Shown here one piece after another: positions 35,129 through 43,864 of a stretch of DNA of 64,000 nt. Both the position numbers and the translations under genes were made by a program. The stretch spans positions 1 to 64,000 of the forward strand of contig JBALXS010000008.1 in NCBI GenBank assembly GCA_036960485.1, written 5' to 3'. The notes under the pieces are model-generated. The model did not search any database and was not told the origin of the DNA. It worked only from the letters and a program-made list of their open reading frames with translations. Source of the stretch: Rs1 sp036960485. Its GTDB lineage: Bacteria > Pseudomonadota > Gammaproteobacteria > Pseudomonadales > Balneatricaceae. Position 1 is the stretch's first letter. Each line of letters opens with the position of its first letter.

Positions 35129-36391
35129 TTATCCCATCTTCATCTTGTCAATGCCGACCACTTTATTAAAGATGGCATAGAAGACTAATACAATAACTAG
35201 CAAGATAAAGCCTAATGCGCCTGCCAATCCCCAGTTCAGTGAATTTTGCATATGATATGCAATCATATTACTAATCAGTAGACCACTTTGACCGCCCACT
35301 AAAGCAGGTGTGATGTAGTAACCAATCGATAAGATAAACACCAACAAACTTCCAGCACCAATACCTGTTACTGTCATCGGGATATATACCCTAACAAAAG
35401 CAACCACAGGATTAGCACCTAAAGATAATGCGGCGCGCATATAAGATGGTGGAATGGTTTTCATAACGCTGTATAGCGGAAGCACCATGAAAGGAAGCAA
35501 GATATGCGTCATCGCAATGATCGTACCGGTTTTGTTATAGATCATCTGCAATCGACTGGCCTCATCGATTATGTTCATCCACACCAGCAAATCATTAAGC
35601 ACCCCCTGCGTTTGCAGTAATACGATCCAAGTGGTAGTACGCACTAAAAGAGATGTCCAAAATGGTAACAATACTAAGATCATTAATAAGTTACTTTTTG
35701 CTAAAGGCAGTGTTGCTAGCAAATAAGCAATTGGATAAGCCAATAATATACAAATGATAGTAATGGTAAAACTCATCAGTAAAGTACGGCCAAATAGTGA
35801 CTTATAAATTTGTTTCTTATCTGATTTGGCAACGATGTCTCCACTATCAGTTATTTTATAATCCACTGCTGCAACAAGATAGGAGTTGGTGAATACTCCA
35901 GATTCGCGTTTAATCAATGACCAGACACCGACATCCCCCCAAGATTTATCTATCTTGAGCATCTGTTCTTTGTAAGGCCCCTCTTTGAGCTTGGATGCTT
36001 TTCTAGCAGATCCGGAGATAACACGGCGCATACCGCTACGCTCGTAATTTAAACGAGTTGCAACTTTACCAATGTTTTTATTTTTTCGCCCTTGGGTAAG
36101 ATCGGTCACTAATGCTGCGAAAACCGCTTCATCAGGCACATCAACGCCATCCCAGCTTTTTAGAGCCTCGACTACATTGGGCATAATATTCGCTACTTGT
36201 GGGTTTTCAACACCACGAAGCGTCATGTTAACCACTGGAATGATAAAACTAACGAATATAAATAAGAGGAGTGGAGCGACTAATAAAAACGCCCAAATTT
36301 TTAGCTTTCGCTGAGATCTTTGCAAGCTTAACTTCAGCGGCACTCCGTCGCTGGTTGTCATCTCACCTACTTTTGAATATGTATTCGCCAT
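35129..36391 (-). CDS. Polyamine-type ABC transporter permease with long periplasmic insertion (PotB-like)
   Basis: A 420-residue permease, about 130 longer than ordinary PotB. The extra length is a soluble segment between the first helix (about 34-55) and the second (about 203-225), containing charged helices such as SGSARKASKLKEGPYKEQ and WGDVGVWSLIKRESG. The remaining five helices and the EAA loop (ALSLGANPVVAFVRVYIP) are normal. Similar insertions occur in a known subgroup of polyamine-type permeases, and may contact the binding protein. Separated from the binding-protein gene by 374 bp containing a hairpin. Confidence 0.9.
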   Translation of the reverse strand: MANTYSKVGEMTTSDGVPLKLSLQRSQRKLKIWAFLLVAPLLLFIFVSFIIPVVNMTLRGVENPQVANIMPNVVEALKSWDGVDVPDEAVFAALVTDLTQGRKNKNIGKVATRLNYERSGMRRVISGSARKASKLKEGPYKEQMLKIDKSWGDVGVWSLIKRESGVFTNSYLVAAVDYKITDSGDIVAKSDKKQIYKSLFGRTLLMSFTITIICILLAYPIAYLLATLPLAKSNLLMILVLLPFWTSLLVRTTTWIVLLQTQGVLNDLLVWMNIIDEASRLQMIYNKTGTIIAMTHILLPFMVLPLYSVMKTIPPSYMRAALSLGANPVVAFVRVYIPMTVTGIGAGSLLVFILSIGYYITPALVGGQSGLLISNMIAYHMQNSLNWGLAGALGFILLVIVLVFYAIFNKVVGIDKMKMG

Positions 36392-36566
36392 ATTTATTAA
36401 CCTACTTGCAGATTTAATACGTTTATTATTGTTGTTTTACTAATTCGAATTGACCGTGTCATGTTGATTTGTAGCTACTTTGTTTTATTTAAAACCCCAG
36501 ACTTCCACTGACAAACGTCGAAACGCTCTTACTCAATTTCTGAGTTTGTTATAAAACTAATTAAGG

Positions 36567-36643
36567 GATTGTCCGAAAAACATGGTGCAGTATATTTTTG
36601 CATTAAATGCCTAGTTATAACCTCACTAGTATTTCGGACAATC
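36567..36643. repeat. 77-bp element bounded by 12-bp perfect inverted repeats
   Basis: GATTGTCCGAAA (36567-36578) and TTTCGGACAATC (36632-36643) are perfect complements 53 bp apart, and similarity extends outward a few bases (AAGG / CTCCT). The interior does not code. The layout resembles a miniature inverted-repeat element inserted in the operon, but one copy cannot prove mobility, and no clear target duplication was found. Confidence 0.4.
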
Positions 36644-36693
36644 TCCTAAAATGCATTTGTATTATCAAGACGGTGACATTTTCTTTTAACATC

Positions 36694-36729
36694 CGGCAGA
36701 ACTAGCGGATTACATTGCCAGTTCTGCCG
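36694..36729 (-). terminator. Hairpin after the binding-protein gene (partial terminator or mRNA stabiliser)
   Basis: Perfect ten-base arms CGGCAGAACT (36694-36703) and AGTTCTGCCG (36720-36729) with a 16-base loop, 37 bp after the binding-protein stop. Such hairpins between a binding-protein gene and its permease genes commonly keep binding-protein mRNA more abundant. No clean T-run follows on the minus strand. Confidence 0.65.
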
Positions 36730-36765
36730 TCTTGCTAAATATCACTAAACATTAATTAATGTTTA

Positions 36766-37863
36766 TTACTTAGCTAACCAAGCGTTGAAACGTTCGTTCA
36801 TGTCATCTTTATTGTTTGCCCACCACTCAGCGCTTTTGATCACTGGGTTAGTGAAGTTTGCCGGCGTTGTAGGCATATGAGGCGTCATATCAATACCAGT
36901 ATCAGCGTGCTTACCCACTAATGGAGCAGAAGATGCACGAGCTGGACCATATGAAATGTACTTAGACTGATCAGCTAAACGCTGAGTATCAGTTGCGAAT
37001 CTAATGTACTCTTTCATTTGTGGAGTTAGCTTGCCTTTTGGAACAACCCAACCATCAATCTCAGCTAATTGACCATCCCAAATGATAGTGAACGGCTGTT
37101 TTTCTTCAACTTGTGCACTGAAGAAACGACCGTTAAAACCACTTGCAATACTTACTTCTTTATCTGAAAGTAACTGTGGTGGTTGCGCACCAGCTTCCCA
37201 CCAAACAACAGAATCTTTAATGGTATCTAGCATTTTAAAAGCGCGATCAACACCTTCTTCAGTACTAAGTACGTCGTAAACATCTTTAGTTGCTACACCA
37301 TCGGCAACTAGAGCCCACTCTAGGTTTCCGTCTGGCACTTTTTGCAATGAACGCTTACCAGGGAAGTTTTTAAGGTCGAAAACATCAGCGATGCTATCTG
37401 GCTTTTCGCCGGTGAATAATTCATCGTTGTAAGCAAACAATGTTGCGTAAACAATTTGTGGGATAAAGCAGCCGTTTACGCCACCTAAGAAATCTTTAGA
37501 AGCAGGTGTTCCATCTGGCGCAGGAGCAAGAATTTCATCGTAGTTAATTTCTTCGATTAAACCTTCATCACAAGCGATCATTGAATCGCCTTCTAACATA
37601 TCTACTAAATCCCAAGTAACGTTATTCGCCTCTACTTGTGAACGGATACCAGCAAGACCAGCACCTGCTTTGTCTTCATGTAAAAATTTGGTGCCTGTCT
37701 TTGCAGTCCAAGGCTCATGGTATGCACGTACCTGACTTTTTGAGTAAGATCCACCCCAAGATACGACAGTAAATGTATCTTCAGCTTGCACAACACTAGT
37801 CATCGAAAGTGATACAGCGGCAACTGCTGTGGCGATAATTGAACTTTTAAGTAACTTCTTCAT
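36766..37863 (-). CDS. Polyamine-type ABC transporter substrate-binding protein (PotD/PotF-like)
   Basis: A protein of 365 residues with a clear signal peptide (MKKLLKSSIIATAVAAVSLS..., cleaved near VVQA-ED at residue 27). The mature part opens with FTVVSWGGSYSKSQVRAY, typical of the PotD/PotF fold. An AAGGAA site supports the start. It captures substrate in the periplasm for the permeases at 36391 and 35116 and the ATPase encoded upstream at 39047. The nearby creatinase gene suggests creatine or a similar guanidino compound rather than putrescine or spermidine, but binding residues were not analysed. Confidence 0.9.
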   Translation of the reverse strand: MKKLLKSSIIATAVAAVSLSMTSVVQAEDTFTVVSWGGSYSKSQVRAYHEPWTAKTGTKFLHEDKAGAGLAGIRSQVEANNVTWDLVDMLEGDSMIACDEGLIEEINYDEILAPAPDGTPASKDFLGGVNGCFIPQIVYATLFAYNDELFTGEKPDSIADVFDLKNFPGKRSLQKVPDGNLEWALVADGVATKDVYDVLSTEEGVDRAFKMLDTIKDSVVWWEAGAQPPQLLSDKEVSIASGFNGRFFSAQVEEKQPFTIIWDGQLAEIDGWVVPKGKLTPQMKEYIRFATDTQRLADQSKYISYGPARASSAPLVGKHADTGIDMTPHMPTTPANFTNPVIKSAEWWANNKDDMNERFNAWLAK

Positions 37864-37952
37864 CTTCTTGTTTTCCTTCTTTTTATTAGATATTTAAAGT
37901 AAAAACCGATTAATTTTTGAAATTCACTTCTTCATTTTTACAATTCGTTTAA

Positions 37953-39047
37953 CTATGCATCAAGTGCTCGACAATCAGCTGTATTCCAACCGATGTTGAT
38001 TGATTCACCTTTCTTCAAATGCTTTTGATTGTGGGTATTTGGCACTTTAATAATAAAGTCTTTGTTGCCAGATACCGATACACGAGTTCGAGTGTGATCG
38101 CCGTGATAGATAAGCTCTTCCACTATCGCCGTGCTCCCGTTTGAGCACTCACCTTGCGCTGGGTTTACAACAACCCGCTCAGGTCGTAGAGATAGAGTGG
38201 TTTTATCGCCCACACCTTCTACATTAATTTTCTTCGCGTTAACTACTCCGCCACCGCCATCTAGCTCAACAGTACATTCATCTCCCGACACGGAAATAAC
38301 CTTGCCCATTAAGCGATTGTTCTCGCCGATAAAATTGGCAACAAATGCATTGGTAGGCTCGTCGTAGAGGACATGAGGGGAAGCTAACTGTTGCACAATA
38401 CCATCATCAAATACTGCGATTCGATCTGACATTGTCAACGCTTCAACTTGATCGTGGGTAACATAAAGCATGGTTACACCAAGATCTTCGTGAATATGCT
38501 TTATTTCATACTGCATTTCTTCGCGCAGATTTTTATCGAGAGCACCTAAAGGCTCATCCATTAGGACTAGTTTAGGTTCAAATACAAGTGCTCTAGCAAC
38601 AGCAACACGCTGTTGCTGTCCACCGGATAGTTGTGCTGGACGTCTGTTAGCAAAGTGATCTAAACGTACCATTTTTAAAGCGTGGTTCACTTTATCGGTA
38701 ATTTCAGATTTACCCATGTTTCTTACTTGCAGTGGGAATGCTAAGTTTTCAGCAACACTCATATGTGGGAAAAGTGCATAGTTTTGGAACACCATGCCAA
38801 TTTCACGTTTATGAGGAGCAACATTATTGATAGATTGACCATCGAGGATGATTTGGCCGTTCGTTGCAGTTTCAAATCCTGCTAGCATCATCAAACAAGT
38901 GGTTTTTCCGGATCCGGAAGGGCCTAACATGGTGAGGAATTCACCTTTCACCATGTCGACATTAAAATCTTTTACGACTAAATGGACTCCATCATAGCTC
39001 TTTTGTACATGTTTGAATTGCACCAAAAAATCTGGATTTGGATCCAT
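37953..39047 (-). CDS. Polyamine-type ABC transporter ATPase (PotA-like)
   Basis: An ATPase of 364 residues from ATG 39047, which has GGAGAG in front; a frame four codons longer is less likely. It has Walker A GPSGSGKTT, the Q-loop VFQNYALFPH, signature LSGGQQQR, Walker B LVLMDEPLGALD, switch histidine YVTHDQ and a C-terminal TOBE regulatory domain (about residues 280-360). All catalytic motifs are intact. It is the first of the four importer genes, 89 bp before the binding-protein gene. Confidence 0.95.
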   Translation of the reverse strand: MDPNPDFLVQFKHVQKSYDGVHLVVKDFNVDMVKGEFLTMLGPSGSGKTTCLMMLAGFETATNGQIILDGQSINNVAPHKREIGMVFQNYALFPHMSVAENLAFPLQVRNMGKSEITDKVNHALKMVRLDHFANRRPAQLSGGQQQRVAVARALVFEPKLVLMDEPLGALDKNLREEMQYEIKHIHEDLGVTMLYVTHDQVEALTMSDRIAVFDDGIVQQLASPHVLYDEPTNAFVANFIGENNRLMGKVISVSGDECTVELDGGGGVVNAKKINVEGVGDKTTLSLRPERVVVNPAQGECSNGSTAIVEELIYHGDHTRTRVSVSGNKDFIIKVPNTHNQKHLKKGESINIGWNTADCRALDA

Positions 39048-39514
39048 AAAACTCTCCATTTATATTATTATTTTTAGCTGATTTTTATACTAGCACATGC
39101 CTTTTGAGATACACAACCGACTTCCATTGTATTGTAATACTTTATTCAACTATCTTTTTGTTTGCGACAAATTTATCATTACTAGCGACAATGTTTTTAG
39201 CTGTATTACGAAAAAAATTAAAATCAAATAAAATCGTCATCTAATTGGCATTTTTTGAGATTGCTACATTTAATATTTTTATTGCTTAAAATCAAAAGAT
39301 TACAATAATATTTTGACTACTTTAAATTTTGCACGAAAAATAAGATATTTAAAATTCAATTCTATTCAAGTTTAGTTAAGCAATTACTAACCTATAAAAG
39401 TAAGCGCATTATTTTGGTATTATTGACGGATATTTATGCTTTATTGTAGGTAACTAGTACAAACTTTCACCACTATTTATCATTACTCTATAAATGGTGG
39501 TGAATTTGTATTTT
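39048..39514. other. Intergenic region between creatinase and importer genes
   Basis: 467 bp of very AT-rich DNA between creatinase and the importer genes, all read leftward. It includes the hairpin at 39467-39503 next to creatinase, and probably a separate promoter for the importer. No gene is visible. Confidence 0.45.
39467..39503 (-). terminator. Hairpin downstream of creatinase
   Basis: Arms TCACCACTATTTAT (39467-39480) and ATAAATGGTGGTGA (39490-39503) form a 14-base stem with one wobble and a nine-base loop, 11 bp after the creatinase stop. No T-run follows, so partial read-through into the importer genes is possible. Confidence 0.6.
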
Positions 39515-40726
39515 CTAGCGCGGAAGTATTAAGTGCTCTGGCCCATAAGCAAAACCCGTTATATTATCGTTTCCTTGCTCATTAATGACCAAAATATCAT
39601 GCTCTCTGTAACCACCAGCTCCTGGCAAATGATCTGGGATAGTAATCATCGGCTCCATTGAAATAACCATGCCAGGTTCTAGCACTGTTTCACAATCTTC
39701 GCGTAATTCAAGCCCTGCCTCACGGCCGTAATAATGACTTAATACCCCAAAAGAATGTCCATAACCAAAAGAACGGTACTGTAGCAATCCTTCTGCTGCA
39801 TACATTTCGTTCAATTCAGCGGCGATCTCTGAGCACTTATTTCCTGGAATAAGCAGCTCTTTACCGCGATCGTGTATACGACAGTTGATATTCCACAAAC
39901 GAATGTTCTCATCAGTTGCAGAGCCTGCAAATAGAGTACGTTCTAGCGCAACGTAATAACCTGCCACCATTGGGAAACAGTTAAGCGATAAAATATCTCC
40001 CTCTTCGATGAGGCGCGAAGTGACAGGATTGTGAGCACCGTCAGTATTCAAGCCTGATTGAAACCAAGTCCAAGTATCTAGTAGCTCACCTTCTGGCCAA
40101 GTTTTAGCGATTTCACGAATCATAGTTGCCGTCGAGTGCAAAGCAACTTCTCTTTCACTAACTCCTACTCTAGCAGCTTCTGCACAAGCGGCTCCGCCAA
40201 TATCGGCGATGCGTGTCATTTGCGTGATATGTGCAATTTCTTCAGCAGATTTAATCATACGCAAGCGCATTGCAGGCGCTGATATATCAACGAATTCCAT
40301 TTGCGGAAAAGCCGCTTTCAAACGCTGTAATTGATCCAAGGTACAGTGATCAAATTCAATACCTAAGCGCTTAATATCGCCGGTTAACTGTTTAATAGCT
40401 GTGAAGTAGTTATCTTTTTGCCAATCAGTATAAGTTATATTATCACCACGGGTACGGCGCCAAGGCTGGCCGCCGTCAATACCTGCACTAATACTAGTGA
40501 CTTTCTCCTGGTCAATCACTAAACCGTAATTACGACCAAAGTAACAGAACATGAAATCAGAGTAATAACAAATGTTGTGATAAGAACTAAACAGCGCTGC
40601 ATCAACACTTTGTGCTGCCATGTGCTTTCGAATAGCGCTGTGTCTTCTGTTCATTTCTGCATCTGAAAAGGTACCTTTAGCTTTTGAGCCGTTATTCGCG
40701 AAACTTTGCAACGATGGCATTTCCAT
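39515..40726 (-). CDS. Creatinase (creatine amidinohydrolase)
   Basis: A protein of 403 residues from ATG 40726 (GGAG upstream; the frame extends four codons to a TTG). It is of the M24 pita-bread fold and closely resembles Pseudomonas creatinase: FSDAEMNRRHSAIRKHMA, ISAGIDGGQPWRR, GDNITYTDW, DTWTWFQSGLNTDGAHNPVT and YRSFGYGHSFGVLSHYYG, and the same length. Creatinase converts creatine to sarcosine and urea without metal. The divergent LysR gene and a symmetrical palindrome between them suggest control by creatine; the importer genes downstream would bring it in. No creatininase or sarcosine oxidase is present in the window. Confidence 0.92.
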   Translation of the reverse strand: MEMPSLQSFANNGSKAKGTFSDAEMNRRHSAIRKHMAAQSVDAALFSSYHNICYYSDFMFCYFGRNYGLVIDQEKVTSISAGIDGGQPWRRTRGDNITYTDWQKDNYFTAIKQLTGDIKRLGIEFDHCTLDQLQRLKAAFPQMEFVDISAPAMRLRMIKSAEEIAHITQMTRIADIGGAACAEAARVGVSEREVALHSTATMIREIAKTWPEGELLDTWTWFQSGLNTDGAHNPVTSRLIEEGDILSLNCFPMVAGYYVALERTLFAGSATDENIRLWNINCRIHDRGKELLIPGNKCSEIAAELNEMYAAEGLLQYRSFGYGHSFGVLSHYYGREAGLELREDCETVLEPGMVISMEPMITIPDHLPGAGGYREHDILVINEQGNDNITGFAYGPEHLILPR

Positions 40727-40804
40727 ATTTTTCTCCAAAACTAGCTTTTTAATTTAGCTTATTAAATGCCAACCAGCCTTGTCTTGTCCAACGAGCGTTT
40801 TTCA

Positions 40805-40835
40805 GTATCTCGATGAATTTAATTCATCGAGATAC
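40805..40835. promoter_or_regulatory. Perfect 31-bp palindrome between creatinase and LysR genes
   Basis: Two perfect 15-base arms, GTATCTCGATGAATT and AATTCATCGAGATAC, flank a single T. Within it CGAT and ATCG are separated by 11 bases, the LysR-type T-N11-A geometry. It lies 78 bp from the creatinase start and 83 bp from the LysR start, the midpoint of the divergent region. It is the obvious operator for the neighbouring regulator; cruciform or transcript hairpin roles are alternatives. Confidence 0.75.
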
Positions 40836-40918
40836 AAGCTATTAATTAAAAATAGTTTTATCATCAGGTTTAGCCATACTAGGCATAAATTTATTTGAGG
40901 CTATAGGAGTTAATTAAA

Positions 40919-41815
40919 ATGCGCAGCCTACCTCTCAAATCACTACAAACATTTGAAGCCGTTGCTAGACACAACAATTATTATGGCGCAGCACAAGAAC
41001 TATTTGTGACTCCTTCAGCGGTCAGTCATCAGATAAAAAACCTTGAAGCATGGTTAAAGCGCCCTCTTTTTAAAAGAAGAGGCAATCAATTAGAATTACT
41101 GCCCCATGCAAAACTATTAGCCAATAGCCTTTCGTCATCTATAGGGGATATTAAAGCCGCTTGTCATACAGCAATGCAGACGGAGCAAAGTAATAAGCTT
41201 GTTATTGCTGCGATTCCCTCTGTTGCAACTTGCTGGTTAATTCCGCGCTTAAATGACTTCCAACAACGGTATCCCGAAATTTCTCTTCGCGTTACTTATG
41301 CTTTGCACGGTTTTGAAATTGATTTTACAGAGGTAGACATCGCTTTTGTCTTCGCTAAATCTAAGCCGATTATTGAAGAAAATAATGTTGAATTGTTTCG
41401 CTCAGGTAAGAGTTATCCAGTATGTAGTGCCGACTTTTTACGTAATAATGGGCCTTTTTGTGATGCGAAAATCGCTAATTTAGCACTGTTACACGACACT
41501 GCCATCGGTGACAGCTGGCAAGATTGGTGCAAAAATTTACAACTGCCTTTTGCCGGCGCGACTGACGGCCCAGCTTTTGATGATTTTAATTTATTACGCT
41601 CTGCAGCGCTTGCAGGACAGGGAATTGCACTTTGCCCAATAGCCATGATAGAGGACGATTTAAAAGCCCAACGCTTAGTGCAAGTTTCACAATCGTCTGT
41701 GTCTACAACCGGCGGCTATTATTTAGTAAGCCGTTCCGACCAAAGCGATTTAAATGTTAGTAGCCAGCAATTTAGAGATTGGGTATTTAATTTTCAAACA
41801 GCAACACCAAGTTAA
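40919..41815 (+). CDS. LysR-family transcriptional regulator (GcvA-like), creatinase-linked
   Basis: A regulator of 298 residues with an N-terminal helix-turn-helix (about 5-64; LKSLQTFEAVARHNNYYGAAQELFVTPSAVSHQIKNLE, a GcvA-like signature) and a C-terminal effector domain (about 90-290). The TAGGAG site fits ATG 40919. Divergent from creatinase with a 31-bp palindrome between them, it probably controls creatinase and perhaps the importer. Confidence 0.9.
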   Translation: MRSLPLKSLQTFEAVARHNNYYGAAQELFVTPSAVSHQIKNLEAWLKRPLFKRRGNQLELLPHAKLLANSLSSSIGDIKAACHTAMQTEQSNKLVIAAIPSVATCWLIPRLNDFQQRYPEISLRVTYALHGFEIDFTEVDIAFVFAKSKPIIEENNVELFRSGKSYPVCSADFLRNNGPFCDAKIANLALLHDTAIGDSWQDWCKNLQLPFAGATDGPAFDDFNLLRSAALAGQGIALCPIAMIEDDLKAQRLVQVSQSSVSTTGGYYLVSRSDQSDLNVSSQQFRDWVFNFQTATPS

Positions 41816-41831
41816 ACGAGATCAAGCTAAT

Positions 41832-42587
41832 TTAAGTTAAGCCATCGAATACCAACTTTGCGCCTATTATAAAGAGCATCACAAAAATAATCTTTACAAA
41901 TAATTCATTACCTATTTTTCCTTGAATCACTAAACCTAGCTTTACCCCTATCCATGCAATGGGTGCTAGCAACAATGCCAATAATAAATTATCAAAGCTC
42001 AACTGCCCTAGCATTGCATACGGTATTAGTTTAATACTGTTAACGACGGCAAAAAAGTATACTGCTGTCGCCAAGAAAGTTTCCTTCTTCAACTTTAATG
42101 GTAATAGATAAAAGCTGACAGGCGGCCCTCCTGCATGGGCAATAAAACTGCTCAGACCAGCAATAAAACCACAAACTCGACCAACCCAAGCACTACTAGA
42201 GAAACCTAACTCTACGCCTTTTAACAAGCCCCAAATCGCGAATATTATTGACATAGCTCCTAACAGCAACTTTATTATTTGCGGGTTAAAGTAATCATAT
42301 AAGAGATAACCTAAAGCTATGCCTAATACTGCTGCAGGCAAAAGCAATAACAGAGTTTGCCGCTGCTGTTTTCCCCACCAATACTTAACACTTAAAATAT
42401 CCATAAATATTAATAGTGGAAGCATAATTGCAGCAGCACGTAATGGATCCACCTGAAGAGCAAGTAGCGGCACCGCAATAATACCAACCCCCCCTGCAAA
42501 TCCAGATTTAGATATCCCAGTAATCAAAACAGCGGGAATAGCCACCAGCAATAACAGATAATTCTCAAATAAGTAACTAGTCAACAT
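41832..42587 (-). CDS. TauE/SafE-family (sulfite exporter-like) membrane protein
   Basis: A 251-residue membrane protein with about eight hydrophobic helices. GISKSGFAGGVGIIAVPLLAL near residue 24 and GLSSFIAHAGGPPVSFYLLPLKLKKETFLAT near 145 are the duplicated TauE/SafE signature. The family exports sulfite, sulfoacetate or other organic anions; substrate here is unknown. It converges with the LysR gene (16 bp between stops). Confidence 0.88.
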   Translation of the reverse strand: MLTSYLFENYLLLLVAIPAVLITGISKSGFAGGVGIIAVPLLALQVDPLRAAAIMLPLLIFMDILSVKYWWGKQQRQTLLLLLPAAVLGIALGYLLYDYFNPQIIKLLLGAMSIIFAIWGLLKGVELGFSSSAWVGRVCGFIAGLSSFIAHAGGPPVSFYLLPLKLKKETFLATAVYFFAVVNSIKLIPYAMLGQLSFDNLLLALLLAPIAWIGVKLGLVIQGKIGNELFVKIIFVMLFIIGAKLVFDGLT

Positions 42588-42783
42588 AATATTTTTATAT
42601 CACCGCTATAAGTTTAATCTTGGTTTAATTTTAGCTTAATTCCAGTTTAGCGAAATTTTCAATTTTCTTATTTGAAAGCTATAGTAAGTTTCTAACAAAC
42701 ACGACGGTCGATTCAAATAATACAATCACTGCTCGCCTTTTCCCAATAAACTAACATTTTCCATTAAAAATGGACTCTAGCGC

Positions 42784-43827
42784 ATGAAAAGAAAGCAACC
42801 GTGTAAATACCCGCAAATAGCAATGTTACGAACAATATTTATCAAGCTTTTTTCAACAGCATTAAACACCTTTTATTTCCTGCCACTAGTCTTTAGAGGG
42901 CTGTTGCTCGGGCCTACTTTGTTAGTTTTAGCAATCATCGTTTATCAGTGGTTTATAATAGAAGACCCGCAGCGCTCACTCACCATTATTAATACACAAA
43001 CTATCCAGCATCCAAATTACCACAGCATAGCAACGCGGGCCTTAGCCAAATTTGAAAGCTTACCCGCTCTTGATAAAAACAATTTAGTAGCAAACCTAAA
43101 AAGCAATATTTCACCCCTTCAACAGTGGCTTGACAGCTTAGTTCGATTCGAGAACTTAACACTGTGCTTAGGAGAGTCTCATCGTGAGATAACTCGTGAT
43201 TTTTTGGCATCCCAAATTTTTAAAGACTTCAGTTTTAACGTTTTATTCTTGGAAACTAGTGAGCAAAAACTAGAGAAGATTAATCAACGGCTAGCTTCGA
43301 CCACCGATTATTTTCCGCTATTAAACGCCGATATATTACAAATTTTACGCACGGTACAGCACAAGAACCCAGCAATCGATATTTATGCTATAGACGCACA
43401 GAGCAGAGCTAATGACAGGCAATCAGCTAAATCACAGGCGACTATAAAAACGAGAGAGGAACAAATTTATAGTAATTTCAAACGCTATCACACTCAAAAT
43501 ACCCGTAGCATAATATTATTTGGCGCTGTGCATTGCAGCTTCTCGGATACCTGGCTCTACGGAAAACTAATATCGAGATTAGAAAAGAAAAAACCTCAAC
43601 AATTACTTAATACGCGCGTTTTTAGTGAGCACGAAGACGGACCAATTGAAGCATTTGTTTACTTTCTTGATCAATTAGCACCCATATCCGGCCATTTTGT
43701 TATCAATAACACTAAGCTATTTTCCGAACTTATCAATCAATGGTTCCCACTGACACAACAAGTTACTTTTAAGCCTTTTCAAAGCATTGTTATTTATCGC
43801 CACGAGCTAATGAAAAACAGCCCATAA
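42784..43827 (+). CDS. Membrane-anchored protein with an EreA/Tiki-like LGExxH motif
   Basis: A protein of 347 residues with one N-terminal transmembrane segment (about 36-60) and a soluble domain. The motif LCLGESHREITRDFL (near residue 120), then LFLETSEQK and later ILFGAVHCSFSD, resembles the haem-uptake/erythromycin-esterase-like Tiki superfamily, which has paired Glu/His metal sites. I could not place it in a specific family. No operon partner is evident. Function unknown; a periplasm-facing hydrolase or metal-binding role is possible. Confidence 0.45.
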   Translation: MKRKQPCKYPQIAMLRTIFIKLFSTALNTFYFLPLVFRGLLLGPTLLVLAIIVYQWFIIEDPQRSLTIINTQTIQHPNYHSIATRALAKFESLPALDKNNLVANLKSNISPLQQWLDSLVRFENLTLCLGESHREITRDFLASQIFKDFSFNVLFLETSEQKLEKINQRLASTTDYFPLLNADILQILRTVQHKNPAIDIYAIDAQSRANDRQSAKSQATIKTREEQIYSNFKRYHTQNTRSIILFGAVHCSFSDTWLYGKLISRLEKKKPQQLLNTRVFSEHEDGPIEAFVYFLDQLAPISGHFVINNTKLFSELINQWFPLTQQVTFKPFQSIVIYRHELMKNSP

Positions 43828-43864
43828 ACCCATAGCAGTAAATGATTCAAACTAATTTAAGGTT

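Larger units (their letters stand above)
36392..36765. other. Intergenic region between binding-protein and permease genes
   Basis: 374 bp, unusually long inside an importer operon. It contains a strong hairpin (36694-36729) and a separated inverted repeat (36567-36643), described separately. No open frame looks coding. Confidence 0.5.

Noticed and set aside
39515..40726. M24-family protein as Xaa-Pro peptidase or DMSP lyase DddP
   Set aside because: Several long segments and the total length match Pseudomonas creatinase, and the metal-ligand pattern of active M24 peptidases is not evident.
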